From the NCBI RefSeq assembly GCF_019458805.1, contig NZ_JAIBOA010000025.1, forward strand, positions 56,249 through 120,248: a stretch of DNA of 64,000 bases, given 5' to 3'. The notes beneath the pieces were generated by a model, which saw only the letters and a list, made by a program, of their open reading frames with translations, was not told the DNA's origin and ran no database searches. Source of the DNA: Actinomadura parmotrematis. GTDB lineage: Bacteria; Actinomycetota; Actinomycetes; Streptosporangiales; Streptosporangiaceae. Each line of letters begins with the position of its first letter. Position 1 is the stretch's first letter. The position numbers and the translations under genes were made by a program. Of this stretch, positions 40,304-49,505 are shown in pieces.

Positions 40304-41620
40304 TCAGTCCCGCCCGCGGCGCCGGAGCCGCGGGAGGCGGGTCAGTCGGGACACCACGGGCACCGAGCCCGCCATCACCCTGATCAGCACCAGCAGCGCC
40401 AGCACCGGGGGAACGTACACTAGCCAAATCGGCGGCCCGCCAGAAGAGTCCTTCTTCGCGTTCGCGGCCTGCTGCGCCTTGACGTCCCGCACGTCCGCGG
40501 ACGCGTCGTGGGTCGGGATGGTCTGGCCGGGGCTCTTGCCCGGGTAGGTCTTCTGCGGCGCGGTGACCGGCTGGCGCCCGCCGGGGCACGACAGCTTGGG
40601 GTTCACGCCCGGCTGGGCCTTCGGGTACTTGTACTCCAGCGCCGCCTGCTTCTTCAGGGTGACCTGGAAGACGACGTTCAGCACCGGCTTGCCGCCCTCC
40701 TCTCCGATCACGCTGTTGAGCACGTGGTTCAGCTGCGGCGCCTTGTCCAGGACGTAGCCGAGGTCGCTGTAGAGGTCCGGGTCGTAGGAGGTCAGGCCGA
40801 GCGTGCCGACGGCGTCGACCGCGCACCCGAAGTCGTCGCCCGTCTCGTCCAGCAGCCCGTTGACGGTGCCGAGCAGCGTCGGGCCGCGGTCGCGCAGCTC
40901 GGCGAGCTGGCCGCGGACCTGGGCGAGCGCGCCGGTCAGCGCGGCGACGTTGTCGATGCCGGCGCCGAGGTCGCCGCGGTGGTCGTTCAGGACGGTGGAG
41001 ATGCGGGCGAGGTCCTTGGTGAGGCCGTCCAGCAGGTCGGTGTTCTGGGCGAGCGTGGCGGTGAGGTCGTCGCCGCCGTTGATGATCTGGCGGAGCGAGT
41101 CCTCGCGGCCCGACCAGCCCTCGGCCAGCTCGTGGGTGAGGATCTTGGCGTCCTCGGGCTTGATGGCGTTCAGCGTGGACAGCACGGCGTCGAACAGGTC
41201 GCCGTACTTGGGCGGCACCTTGGTGCGGCTCACCGGGATGACCTCGCCGTCGCGCATGGCCTCGGGGGTGCCCTGGCCCTGGCCGGGCGGCGGGGTGAGC
41301 TCGACGACGGGCTCGCCGACCGCGGACTTGCGGGCGGCGGCGGCGCTCACCCCCTTGGGGATCTTGACGCCGCGGTTCATGTCCAGCCGGACGACGACCT
41401 TGTCCTGCTCCAGCTTCACCGAGTCGATCTTGCCGACGCGCAGGCCGAGGTAGTCGACCTCGAAGTTGGGGTGCAGGCCCGGGGACGACTCGAACTGGAC
41501 GGTGATGTGGTACGGCCGGTCGATGAAGTCGAACCGGATGACGTTGTTGAACGCCCAGATCACCATGATCACCGCGAGTGCGGCGAACACGCACAGGTTG
41601 ATGGCGATGCGTCTCGTCAC
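40304..41620 (-). CDS. mceF: MCE family protein, MceF position
   Basis: A 438-residue MlaD/MCE-domain protein, sixth of the set. An N-terminal membrane helix (IAINLCVFAALAVIMVIWAFNNVI) is followed by the MCE domain (YHITVQFESSPGLHPNFEVDYLGLRVGKIDSVKLEQDKVVVRLDM) and a long helical region (LAEGWSGREDSLRQIINGGDDLTATLAQN) that should build the lipid tunnel. Unlike a typical MceF it has a second hydrophobic segment near the C-terminus (IWLVYVPPVLALLVLIRVMAG) followed by an Arg-rich end. Its GTG start overlaps the mceE stop by four bases. Confidence 0.9.
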   Translation of the reverse strand: MTRRIAINLCVFAALAVIMVIWAFNNVIRFDFIDRPYHITVQFESSPGLHPNFEVDYLGLRVGKIDSVKLEQDKVVVRLDMNRGVKIPKGVSAAAARKSAVGEPVVELTPPPGQGQGTPEAMRDGEVIPVSRTKVPPKYGDLFDAVLSTLNAIKPEDAKILTHELAEGWSGREDSLRQIINGGDDLTATLAQNTDLLDGLTKDLARISTVLNDHRGDLGAGIDNVAALTGALAQVRGQLAELRDRGPTLLGTVNGLLDETGDDFGCAVDAVGTLGLTSYDPDLYSDLGYVLDKAPQLNHVLNSVIGEEGGKPVLNVVFQVTLKKQAALEYKYPKAQPGVNPKLSCPGGRQPVTAPQKTYPGKSPGQTIPTHDASADVRDVKAQQAANAKKDSSGGPPIWLVYVPPVLALLVLIRVMAGSVPVVSRLTRLPRLRRRGRD

Positions 41621-42687
41621 GACCGCGGCTCCAGGATCTCGTCGAGGCCCGGCAGCGCGCCGCGCAGGTCCTTCGGCAGCTTGGCGACGTTCGCCGATTT
41701 CGCCGACTTCTGCCCCGGGAGCGTCTGGCCGGGGATGACCACCGAACCGTCCGGCCAGGTCAGCCGGAGGATCGGGTAGAGGAGGAGCTGGCCGTCGTAG
41801 GTGGCGAGCGGCAGCTTGGTGGTGAAGGCGACGAGGCCGTTGACGAGGCCGGTGAGCCGCTTGCGGTTGCCGCCGAGCTGCGCGAGGACGGGGTCGAGGT
41901 CCTTCAGCAGCGTGCGGAACCGGGCGACGCGGCCCTCCAGCACCTTGTCGTTGAGCTGCTTCGCCATCCGGGTCAGCTTCTGGACGACGGCGAGGATCTG
42001 CTCCTTGTCGTCGTTCAGCACCCGGGTCGCCTTGGCCAGCTCGCCGGGCGCGTCGCCGAGCGCGTCCTTGTTGCTCGCCAGGGACCGGCCGAGCCGGGCG
42101 AACCGGTCGACGGCGAGGCCGAGCTCCTGGCGCTGGTCGGCGAACAGCTTCAGCAGGTCGGCGGACTTGGCGATGGTGGTGTTGAGCTTCTGGCCGTTGC
42201 CGTCCAGCGCGGTCGCGCCCGCGTCGACGACGGCCGCCACGTCGTTGCCGGCGAGGGCCTTCAGCAGCGGCCCGGCCTGCCCGACGACCTGCTCGAACGC
42301 CGGCTGCACGCTGGTGTTCGCGATGACCGACCGGTTCGCCAGGTAGGGGCCGCGGTCGAGGCGGCCGCCGGCCGGCAGGATGATGTCGACGTAGTTCTCG
42401 CCGAGCAGCGAGGTCACCTTGATCTCGGCGCGGGTGCCCTGCGGCAGCCGCACCCCGTCCTTGATCGACAGCGTGACCCGCGACTTGTAGCCGGCCAGCT
42501 CGACCTTCTTGACGCTGCCGATGTTGACGTCGGACATCTTGACGCTGTGCCCGGCGACGAGGCCCTGCGCGTCGTCGAACGTCGCGTACAGGGTGAGCCG
42601 CCCGCCGGGCGCGCCCGCCGTCTTGTAGGAGCAGCCGGTGAGCGCGAGGACGAGCGCGGTGACCAGCCAGAGCGCCTTGCGTGTCAC
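41617..42687 (-). CDS. mceE: MCE family lipoprotein, MceE position
   Basis: A 356-residue MCE protein with a lipoprotein signal: WLVTALVLALTGC, cysteine near residue 19. The MCE domain follows (LTLYATFDDAQGLVAGHSVKMSDVNIGSVKKVELAGYKSRVTLSI), then the helical tunnel segment. This corresponds to LprK/MceE, the lipid-anchored member of the mycobacterial complexes. GTG 42687 starts eight bases after the upstream gene. Confidence 0.9.
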   Translation of the reverse strand: MTRKALWLVTALVLALTGCSYKTAGAPGGRLTLYATFDDAQGLVAGHSVKMSDVNIGSVKKVELAGYKSRVTLSIKDGVRLPQGTRAEIKVTSLLGENYVDIILPAGGRLDRGPYLANRSVIANTSVQPAFEQVVGQAGPLLKALAGNDVAAVVDAGATALDGNGQKLNTTIAKSADLLKLFADQRQELGLAVDRFARLGRSLASNKDALGDAPGELAKATRVLNDDKEQILAVVQKLTRMAKQLNDKVLEGRVARFRTLLKDLDPVLAQLGGNRKRLTGLVNGLVAFTTKLPLATYDGQLLLYPILRLTWPDGSVVIPGQTLPGQKSAKSANVAKLPKDLRGALPGLDEILEPRS

Positions 42688-42695
42688 GGGCCGCC

Positions 42696-43751
42696 TCAAT
42701 TCGATTCCGGGAACGGCGTGAACGGGCAGTTGGAGTTGGGCTTCGGCAGCGGGCAGTTGACCGCGTCGGTGTTCTGGAAGCCCTTGATCCAGGTCCGCAG
42801 GAACGCGTCGGTGGCGAACCGGATCTGCAGCGACTCGTTCTTGGGGTTGTAGCCGCCGATGAACGCCTTGTTGACGCCGGGCAGCGCGGCGATCAGCCCG
42901 GCGATCTGCTTGGCGTTGCCTTTGAGGGTGAGCGCGACCTTGGTGAGGACGGCGAGGTCGTAGGGCAGCTGCCCCTTGTAGCGGTCGAGCAGCTTGCCGC
43001 CGTTCTTCGACAGCGCGAGGACGCCGTTGACGAGGTCCTGGAGCTCGCCGCGCTCGGCGCCGAGGACCCGGGTCGCCTCGCCGAAGTTGCTGATCATCTC
43101 GCCGAGCACCTGCTCGCGGCCCCGCACGACGCCGGCGAGGCGGCGCAGGTTCCGGGCGACCTCGATGAGCTCCTTGTCCTGGCCGGCGACGTTCTCCACG
43201 AGCCGGCCGCCCTCCTCCAGGGTGGCGTTGAAGTCGCGGCCGTTGCCGTTGAAGGACGAGGCGGCGGTGCCGAGCGCGGACTGCACCTTGGTCGGGTCGA
43301 GGGCGTTGGCGAGGTTGGTGAACGACGACAGGGCGTCGTCGACCTCGACGGGCACGTGCGTCCGCTCGATCGGGATGACGTTGGAGGTCTGCCGGGCCTC
43401 GCCGGGCTTCCACGCCGGGTGCAGGACGAGGTTGCGCTCGCCGACCAGGTTCAGCGGGACGATGGAGGCCTGCACGCCCTGCGGCAGCGGCACGTTCCTC
43501 CGGATATGGAAGGTGATCTTGATGCGGTCGCCCTCGGTCTGCACCTTGTCGACCAGGCCGACGTCGGCGCCCATCACCTTGACCTTGGACTCCTTGTAGA
43601 AGGAGCGGGCCTTGGCGACGTAGACGACCATGGTGCGCTCGCCGCCGCCGGGCGCCGCCGAGCAGCCGCCGAGCGAGGTCGCCATGGCCAGGCAGAGCGC
43701 GACGACCAGGCCGGTGCGGCCCGGCCGGCGGCGCGGGGTGGGGTCGCTCAT
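42696..43751 (-). CDS. mceD: MCE family lipoprotein, MceD position
   Basis: A 351-residue MCE protein that also carries a lipobox: LVVALCLAMATSLGGC, cysteine near residue 30. The MCE domain (MVVYVAKARSFYKESKVKVMGADVGLVDKVQTEGDRIKITFHI) and a long helical segment follow. The C-terminus has paired cysteines in NCPLPKPNSNCPF. In the classical mycobacterial operons MceE is the typical lipoprotein, so a second one at this position is notable. The gene start shares one base with the mceC stop. Confidence 0.88.
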   Translation of the reverse strand: MSDPTPRRRPGRTGLVVALCLAMATSLGGCSAAPGGGERTMVVYVAKARSFYKESKVKVMGADVGLVDKVQTEGDRIKITFHIRRNVPLPQGVQASIVPLNLVGERNLVLHPAWKPGEARQTSNVIPIERTHVPVEVDDALSSFTNLANALDPTKVQSALGTAASSFNGNGRDFNATLEEGGRLVENVAGQDKELIEVARNLRRLAGVVRGREQVLGEMISNFGEATRVLGAERGELQDLVNGVLALSKNGGKLLDRYKGQLPYDLAVLTKVALTLKGNAKQIAGLIAALPGVNKAFIGGYNPKNESLQIRFATDAFLRTWIKGFQNTDAVNCPLPKPNSNCPFTPFPESN

Positions 43752-44797
43752 CAGTTGCCTCCTGCGGCCGTCGCGCCGGTGGCGTCGGTGGTGCGGCGGG
43801 TGGAGATCGGGCCGGCCGGCTGGAGCGGGCCGAGGCCGGTCAGCACGCCCTCGATCCAGTTCCCGTTGCCCTTCAGCAGCGAGACCTGGTTGAAGGTCGG
43901 CCCGAGCAGCGAGAAGTCGGTGTTCAGCGCGTCCATGTTGGGCGCGAGCCGGGTCGTCAGCAGGTGCAGGTTGCGGAGCAGGCCGTCGAGCTGCTTCTGG
44001 TTGCGCTCGATGACGTTGGACAGCGTCCGCACCGTCCGGCTGCTCTGCCCGATGGTCGCGGCGAGCTCGTTGCGGCGGTCCACCAGCGCCTGCAGCAGCG
44101 TCCGGCTCGCGTCGATGATCTGGCGGAGCCGGTCGTCCTTGGCGGCGAGCGTGCCGGTCAGCTTCTTGCTGGAGTCGATGAGCCGCTGCACCTCGGGGTA
44201 GGACTCGTTCAGCGCCGCCGACACCGACTGCACGTTGCGCAGGATGCGCTTCAGCTTCGCGGCGTCCGGCGCCTGGATCCTCCCGACCTCGGTGAGCAGC
44301 TTGTCGATGCTCTTCTCGTCCAGCTTCCCGACGATGTTCTGCGCGCCCTCCAGCGCCTCGGGGACGGTGAAGGGGACGGCGGTCCGGGCCAGCGGGACGC
44401 GCCGCCGCGACTCCGGCACGTCCGCCATGTAGGGCTTGGTGACGGGGCCGGACAGCTTCAGGTAGCGGCCGCCGAGCAGCGTCGTCGTCTGGATCTCGGC
44501 GCGGGTGGCCGGGCCGAGGTCGATGCCCTTGTTCATGTGCCAGGACACCACGACGGTGCCGGTCCGGAAGTCGGGCTCGACGGCGGTGACGCGGCCGGCC
44601 TTCATGCCGGCGACCCGCACGTCCTGGCCCTTCTTCAGGCCGGCGGTGTCGCTGAAGACGCCGCTCATCCGGTAGCCCTGGTCGAACAGGTGGAGCTGCC
44701 CGACGGCGAACGCGAACGTGACGCCGATCGCGAGCACGGCGAGGGTGACGACGGCGACGGCGCGCCGGTTGGTGTCGCGCAGGGACTTCAGCGCCAT
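43751..44797 (-). CDS. mceC: MCE family protein, MceC position
   Basis: A 348-residue protein with one N-terminal membrane helix (AVAVVTLAVLAIGVTFAFAVGQL) and an MCE domain (YRMSGVFSDTAGLKKGQDVRVAGMKAGRVTAVEPDFRTGTVVVSW). The helical part (LNESYPEVQRLIDSSKKLTGTL) should form a segment of the transport tunnel. It starts one base after the mceB stop codon region, in a fully packed operon. Confidence 0.9.
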   Translation of the reverse strand: MALKSLRDTNRRAVAVVTLAVLAIGVTFAFAVGQLHLFDQGYRMSGVFSDTAGLKKGQDVRVAGMKAGRVTAVEPDFRTGTVVVSWHMNKGIDLGPATRAEIQTTTLLGGRYLKLSGPVTKPYMADVPESRRRVPLARTAVPFTVPEALEGAQNIVGKLDEKSIDKLLTEVGRIQAPDAAKLKRILRNVQSVSAALNESYPEVQRLIDSSKKLTGTLAAKDDRLRQIIDASRTLLQALVDRRNELAATIGQSSRTVRTLSNVIERNQKQLDGLLRNLHLLTTRLAPNMDALNTDFSLLGPTFNQVSLLKGNGNWIEGVLTGLGPLQPAGPISTRRTTDATGATAAGGN

Positions 44798-44798
44798 G

Positions 44799-45884
44799 TC
44801 AGCCCACCCCCGCCAGCATCTTCTTCAGCTTGTCCAGGTCGGCCTGGCTCGGCGTGTTGTCCTTGGGCTTCTGGCCGGGCGCGGCCGGCAGCTCCATCTC
44901 GAACGGGCACGGCCCCTGCTGGATGTTCAGGCAGAGCGCGTTGGTGCGCATGTAGTGGCCGCCGTTGACGGCGGCGAAGAGCTGCCGCAGCGTCAGCGGC
45001 AGGCCCTGCACCATCTTCTCCAGCGCGTCCACGTTGATCCGGAAGGTGTCGGCGAACGTCCCGAGGTTGGCGATGATGCGGGCGAGCTGCGCGTCGTTGC
45101 CGCCGAGGATCTGGTTCAGGTTGGTGGTGACGCCGGCGACCTGCACCACCGCGCTGTCCAGGATCTTGCGGTTGTCGGCGAAGACCCGGGTGAGGTCGGC
45201 GAGGTTGTCGACGCTCCGCGCGATCTCGCGGTCCCGGGTGGCCAGCGTCGAGCTGACCGTCTCGTAGTCGCCGATCATCTGCTGGATGGTGCGCTTGCGG
45301 GAGGCGAAGGTGGACAGCAGCCCGTCCAGCTCGTTCACCATCGTGCCGACGTTCTGCTCGTTGCCGTCCAGCGCCTGGGAGAACGCGAACAGGATCTTGT
45401 TGAGCTGGTTCGGGTCCAGGTTGCGGGTGAGCGGGCCGAGGCTGTTGACGACCTCGCCGAGGTCGACCACCGAGCGGGTGTGCGGGACGCGGCCGCCGGG
45501 GCCGAGGCGGCCGGGGCTCGTGCCGGGCTCCAGGTAGACGACGCGCTGGCCGACGACGTTGCGCCAGCGGATCGCGGCGGTGGAGTCGTCGGGGACGCGC
45601 ACGTCCTTGTCTATCTTCATGGCGACCACGGCCTTGCCGAGCACCACCTTGATGGACTCCACCTGCCCGACCGGCGTTCCGGCGATCTTCACCGCATCGC
45701 CGCTCAGCAGGCCGGTGACGTCGTCGAAGGTGGCGGTCAGCCGGTACCGGTCGGCGAAGCTGGTGCCGAGGATCTGCTGGCCGATGAAGAACGTCAGCAG
45801 GCCGGTCAGCAGGACGAACACGCCGAACTTGGCGGTCACCGCGTACTTGGGGCCGCGGCCGGGGTTGCCGCGTCGCGGGCTCAT
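44799..45884 (-). CDS. mceB: MCE family protein, MceB position
   Basis: A 361-residue protein with a basic start, one membrane helix (TAKFGVFVLLTGLLTFFIGQQIL) and an MCE domain (YRLTATFDDVTGLLSGDAVKIAGTPVGQVESIKVVLGKAVVAMKI). The helical region and a C-terminal cysteine pair (ALCLNIQQGPCPFEMEL) match MceB proteins. It overlaps mceA by four bases. Confidence 0.9.
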   Translation of the reverse strand: MSPRRGNPGRGPKYAVTAKFGVFVLLTGLLTFFIGQQILGTSFADRYRLTATFDDVTGLLSGDAVKIAGTPVGQVESIKVVLGKAVVAMKIDKDVRVPDDSTAAIRWRNVVGQRVVYLEPGTSPGRLGPGGRVPHTRSVVDLGEVVNSLGPLTRNLDPNQLNKILFAFSQALDGNEQNVGTMVNELDGLLSTFASRKRTIQQMIGDYETVSSTLATRDREIARSVDNLADLTRVFADNRKILDSAVVQVAGVTTNLNQILGGNDAQLARIIANLGTFADTFRINVDALEKMVQGLPLTLRQLFAAVNGGHYMRTNALCLNIQQGPCPFEMELPAAPGQKPKDNTPSQADLDKLKKMLAGVG

Positions 45885-46969
45885 GGCTTCCCCTTCTGGG
45901 ACGTCGGCTGCGACGCCTTCCCGGTGGTGGTGAGGTCGAAGGCGGTGGTGGACGGGGCGGGGGTGCAGGCGTCGATGAGGGTCTGGCAGAGGTCCAGCGG
46001 CAGCACGTCCCGCGCCTGGGCGATCATGGTGCCCTGCGGGCCGGGGGTGCGGATGATGTCGGCGAGCAGGTTGAAGAAGCCGTTCAGGCCGTCGACGAGC
46101 TGCGGCAGCCGGTCCGAGCGGGTGGCGACGACGTGCACCGCCTTGCCGCCGCCGTCGATGATCGACCCGAGGTTGTCGCCGTGCGCCTGGAGCTGGGTGC
46201 CGACGGTGTCGGCGAGCCGGCCGCCCTGCGTCAGGAGCTGGCTGACCTTGTCGGGCCGGTCGTAGATCACCGGGGCGAGGCCGTTGAAGTCGCGGACGGT
46301 CTGGCCGAGCGTGCCGCCGCGGTCCCCTAGCGTGCCGGACAGGCCTTCGATGTTGGCGATGATGCGGGCGAGCTCGGCGCGGTCGGCGTGGGTGGCGTCG
46401 ATGACGGTCGCGCCGTTGTCGACGACGCGGCGGAGCGCGGGGCCCTCGCCGGACAGGCCGGCGCCGAACGTGCGGACGATGGCCGACAGCTCGTCGGGGT
46501 TGATCGCCTTGGTGAGCCGGTAGGTCGGCCAGGCGGTGCCCGACAGGTCCTCGGGGTCCTTGGTCCGCGCGATGGTGCCGCGGTCGGGCAGGTAGGGGCC
46601 GGTGAGCTCGCCGGCGCCGAGGTCGAGCGCGACGTCCTTCGGCCCGAACACCGACACCGGCTCGACGGTGGCGCTCGCGGTGCGCGCCACCTTCACGCCC
46701 TTGTCGACGCGGAGCACCACGTCGACGCGGCCGTCCCGCTGGAGCTCGATCTTGTCGACGGTGCCGACGGTGATGCCGCGGATCTTCACGTCGGACTTGC
46801 CGGGGTCCAGGCCCTGCCCGGCCCGCGAGAACGAGGCGTTCAGGTAGGTGGACCCGGCGTGCGAGGGCGTCGAGCTGATCGCGACGGCGGCCGCGGCGGC
46901 GGCGATGACGCCGGCCCCGAACAGGCCGAACATCGTCCGCGAGCGCGAGGAGAGGGTTTCGTCGCTCAT
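45881..46969 (-). CDS. mceA: MCE family protein, MceA position
   Basis: A 362-residue protein with an N-terminal membrane helix (MFGLFGAGVIAAAAAAVAI) and MCE domain (TYLNASFSRAGQGLDPGKSDVKIRGITVGTVDKIELQRDGRVDVVLRV). First of the six MCE genes, overlapping the second permease gene by four bases. MceA-F form a hetero-oligomeric periplasmic tunnel that moves lipids, such as sterols or fatty acids, toward the YrbE permeases. Confidence 0.9.
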   Translation of the reverse strand: MSDETLSSRSRTMFGLFGAGVIAAAAAAVAISSTPSHAGSTYLNASFSRAGQGLDPGKSDVKIRGITVGTVDKIELQRDGRVDVVLRVDKGVKVARTASATVEPVSVFGPKDVALDLGAGELTGPYLPDRGTIARTKDPEDLSGTAWPTYRLTKAINPDELSAIVRTFGAGLSGEGPALRRVVDNGATVIDATHADRAELARIIANIEGLSGTLGDRGGTLGQTVRDFNGLAPVIYDRPDKVSQLLTQGGRLADTVGTQLQAHGDNLGSIIDGGGKAVHVVATRSDRLPQLVDGLNGFFNLLADIIRTPGPQGTMIAQARDVLPLDLCQTLIDACTPAPSTTAFDLTTTGKASQPTSQKGKP

Positions 46970-47820
46970 CCGGTCAACCTCACAGTGCCGCCGTGGCCCC
47001 AGAAGATGTACGACAGGACCAGGTTCATCAGGATCATCAGGATGGTCGACTCGCGGATCGCGCGGCCGGCGGCGACGCCCACCCCGACCGGGCCGCCGGC
47101 GGCGTAGTAGCCGCGGTAGCAGTGGATGAACATCACGATGAACGCGAAGACCGCCACCTTGATGACGCTGTAGAACACGTCGATCGGCGGTAGGTACAGG
47201 TGGAAGTAGTAGTCGTAGATGCCCGGCGACAGCCCGTAGTAGCTGATGGTGATGAACCGGGTGGCGAAGAACGCCGCGAACAGCGACACCAGGTACAGCG
47301 GGACGAGCGCGATGACGCCGGCGGCGACGCGGGTGCAGACCAGGTAGGCCAGGGAGTTGATGCCCATGACCTCCAGCGCGTCGATCTCCTCGGAGATGCG
47401 CATCGCGCCGATCTCGGCGGTGAACCCGGTGCCGACCTGGGCGACCAGCGCGACCCCGGCGATGATCGGGGTGACCTCGCGGACGTTGGAGTAGCTGGCG
47501 ACCAGGCCGGTGAAGGCCTCCGCGCCGATCCGCTCCAGGCCCGGGTAGCCCTGCAGGCCGACCATGGCGCCGGTGGCGAGGGACATGGTGGCGATCACGA
47601 AGATCATGCCGCCGCCGATGACCAGCGCGCCGACGCCCACCGAGATGTCGCTGACCTGCTTGGCGAGCGTCTTGCCGTACTTGCGCTTGACGATGATGTC
47701 GACGACCAGGTGGTAGAGCACCCGGCCGAGGAAGACCGGCAGGTTCGCCGAGGCGGACAGGCCCGCGGTGCGGCCCTGCACCGCCCGGCCGAGCCGGCGT
47801 ACGGGGGAAATGGCGACCAT
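46966..47820 (-). CDS. yrbEB: YrbE/MlaE family permease B of the mce transporter
   Basis: A 284-residue MlaE-type permease with about six membrane helices. Family signatures seen are MIFVIATMSLATGAMVGLQGY, the conserved EIGAMRISEEIDALEVMGINSLAYLVCTRV coupling region near residue 150 and the final NLVLSYIFWGHGGTVRLTG. ATG 47820 shares one base with the stop of the preceding permease gene. It forms the inner-membrane lipid channel with its partner; the MceG/Mkl ATPase is not in this window. Confidence 0.93.
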   Translation of the reverse strand: MVAISPVRRLGRAVQGRTAGLSASANLPVFLGRVLYHLVVDIIVKRKYGKTLAKQVSDISVGVGALVIGGGMIFVIATMSLATGAMVGLQGYPGLERIGAEAFTGLVASYSNVREVTPIIAGVALVAQVGTGFTAEIGAMRISEEIDALEVMGINSLAYLVCTRVAAGVIALVPLYLVSLFAAFFATRFITISYYGLSPGIYDYYFHLYLPPIDVFYSVIKVAVFAFIVMFIHCYRGYYAAGGPVGVGVAAGRAIRESTILMILMNLVLSYIFWGHGGTVRLTG

Positions 47821-48623
47821 CAAAACCTCGGGGGGACGAGGACCTGGTACAGCATCTGGATGGTGTAGTTCACCGCGAACACGATGATCGAGGTGACCAC
47901 CACCGCCTTGTTCACCGCGCGGCCGACGCCGACCGGGCCGTAGTCGCAGTTCATGCCCATGTAGCAGGCGACCGCGGCGGCGATGAAGCCGAAGACCCAC
48001 GCCTTGAACAGGGTGACCAGCAGGTCCGAGAACTGGAGCAGGGTGGTGGAGCCGTCGAAGAAGGCGCCCGGGCTCACGCCCTGCTGGATCACGTTGAAGT
48101 AGTAGCCGCCGAGCACGCCGGCCAGGATCACCACCGAGCAGAGCAGGGCGGAGACGGTGCTGCCGGCCCAGAGCCGGGGGGTGACCAGCCGGTGGATCGG
48201 GTTGATGCCCATGACCTCCATGGCCGACAGCTCGTCGCGGATGTTGCGCGCCCCCATGTCGGAGGTGATCGCGGATCCGCCGACGCCGGAGACCAGCAGC
48301 GCGGCGGCGAGCGGGGCCACCTGCTGGACCATGGCGGAGACGAGCAGCGCGCCGGTGCCGGACGCGGCGCCGAGCTGGCGGGCGATGTCGCCGACCTGCA
48401 GCGAGATCGTCGCGCCCAGCGGGACCGCGATCAGCATCACCGGCACGCTCGTCACGCGGGCGAGGAACCAGCACTGCTCGATGAACTCGCCCCACCACTG
48501 GCGGACGTCCCAGGTGCGGCGCAGCCCCTCCAGGAGGGTCACGCAGAGCAGCCCGGTCTCGTCCAGCGCTGTCCCGACCCGTCGGCGGGCCAGGTCGGGG
48601 GCCTTGTTCAGGCTCAGGACCAT
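47820..48623 (-). CDS. yrbEA: YrbE/MlaE family permease A of the mce transporter
   Basis: A 267-residue MlaE-type permease, first gene of the mce operon. Signatures seen are LIAVPLGATISLQVGDIARQLG, DMGARNIRDELSAMEVMGINPIHRLVTPRLW and NYTIQMLYQVLVPPRF at the C-terminus. The 278 bases upstream separate it from a divergent MarR gene and must hold the operon promoter. Confidence 0.93.
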   Translation of the reverse strand: MVLSLNKAPDLARRRVGTALDETGLLCVTLLEGLRRTWDVRQWWGEFIEQCWFLARVTSVPVMLIAVPLGATISLQVGDIARQLGAASGTGALLVSAMVQQVAPLAAALLVSGVGGSAITSDMGARNIRDELSAMEVMGINPIHRLVTPRLWAGSTVSALLCSVVILAGVLGGYYFNVIQQGVSPGAFFDGSTTLLQFSDLLVTLFKAWVFGFIAAAVACYMGMNCDYGPVGVGRAVNKAVVVTSIIVFAVNYTIQMLYQVLVPPRF

Positions 48624-48866
48624 CAGCCGGAGACCTCCCCCTCGGGGGCAGGGCGAAGGGCCATTCCAGCCTCCTTCTTTCTCGGACGTCGGCGCTCATC
48701 CGAAACACCGCTCCCCGGCGGAGCGCGGGCCGCCCGACCGAAAACGGGCCTGCCGCCGCCCCTCCCGGGACCGGAACCACAGAGGGCGCCCGGTTGTCAT
48801 CGGGACGCGGGTTCCCCTGCTGTGATCTGAAGCACTCTATTGAAAGAAGGTCTAAGAAGCGAGTAC

Positions 48867-48901
48867 TTACATCCGCATTTGTCCGAAGATACGATCATCC
48901 G
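48867..48901 (+). promoter_or_regulatory. Predicted leaderless promoter of the MarR gene facing the mce operon
   Basis: TTACAT (48867-48872), a 17-bp spacer and TACGAT (48890-48895) are followed by six bases and the GTG at 48902. The stretch from 48830 to 48900 is unusually AT-rich for this DNA. No clear inverted-repeat operator is seen. Confidence 0.5.
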
Positions 48902-49414
48902 GTGCACACCACCACAGACAACGGCACGGACCCGCTGGTCACCGGCGTCCACGACCGCTGGACCGACCAGGGAATGGCCGGCGGACCCTGGCCCTTCATG
49001 GCCATGTGCTCCATCGGACGCCTGCACTCGGTGCTGAAGAAGGCCCTCGACGTCGAGCTGAAGAAGGCCGATCTCAGCCGGACGGGCTACTTCCTGCTGA
49101 CGACGCTCGCGCTGACCGGCGAGGGCAGCGCGCGGCTCAGCACGCTCAGCCGCTTCCTGATGATGCACCCGACGTCGGTGAAGCTGACGGCGGACCAGCT
49201 CGAACGTGACGGCCTCGTGACCCTGCTCCCCCACCCGCACGACCGGCGCGCGACGCTGGTGCGGATCACCGGTGACGGGCGGACGCGCGCCGCCGCGGTC
49301 AACGAGGCGCTGGAGTCGCCGTCCGGGCCGCTCGGCGCCCTCGACGGCATCCACCGCAGCGTGTTCGAGGCCCTGCAGCCGGTGCGCCTCGCGGTGGGTG
49401 ATCTCGACCTGTAG
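48902..49414 (+). CDS. MarR family regulator divergent from the mce operon
   Basis: A 170-residue MarR protein: GRLHSVLKKALDVELKKADLSRTGYFLLTTLALTGEGSARLSTLSRFLMMHPTSVKLTADQLERDGLVTLL and wing HPHDRRATLVRITGDG. It is transcribed away from yrbEA, so it probably controls the lipid importer. Known mycobacterial mce operons use GntR (Mce1R) or TetR (Mce3R, KstR) regulators, so a MarR here would be a different control. GTG 48902 has no ribosome binding site, in line with a leaderless transcript. Confidence 0.9.
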   Translation: MHTTTDNGTDPLVTGVHDRWTDQGMAGGPWPFMAMCSIGRLHSVLKKALDVELKKADLSRTGYFLLTTLALTGEGSARLSTLSRFLMMHPTSVKLTADQLERDGLVTLLPHPHDRRATLVRITGDGRTRAAAVNEALESPSGPLGALDGIHRSVFEALQPVRLAVGDLDL

Positions 49415-49505
49415 GAGCCCGGGAAGCGGTGAACCCACCGTGACGGCGGCTGCGTAAACCGTCATGACGGGACACAGCACGCTGACGATAAGGCAATCTA
49501 CTTCT

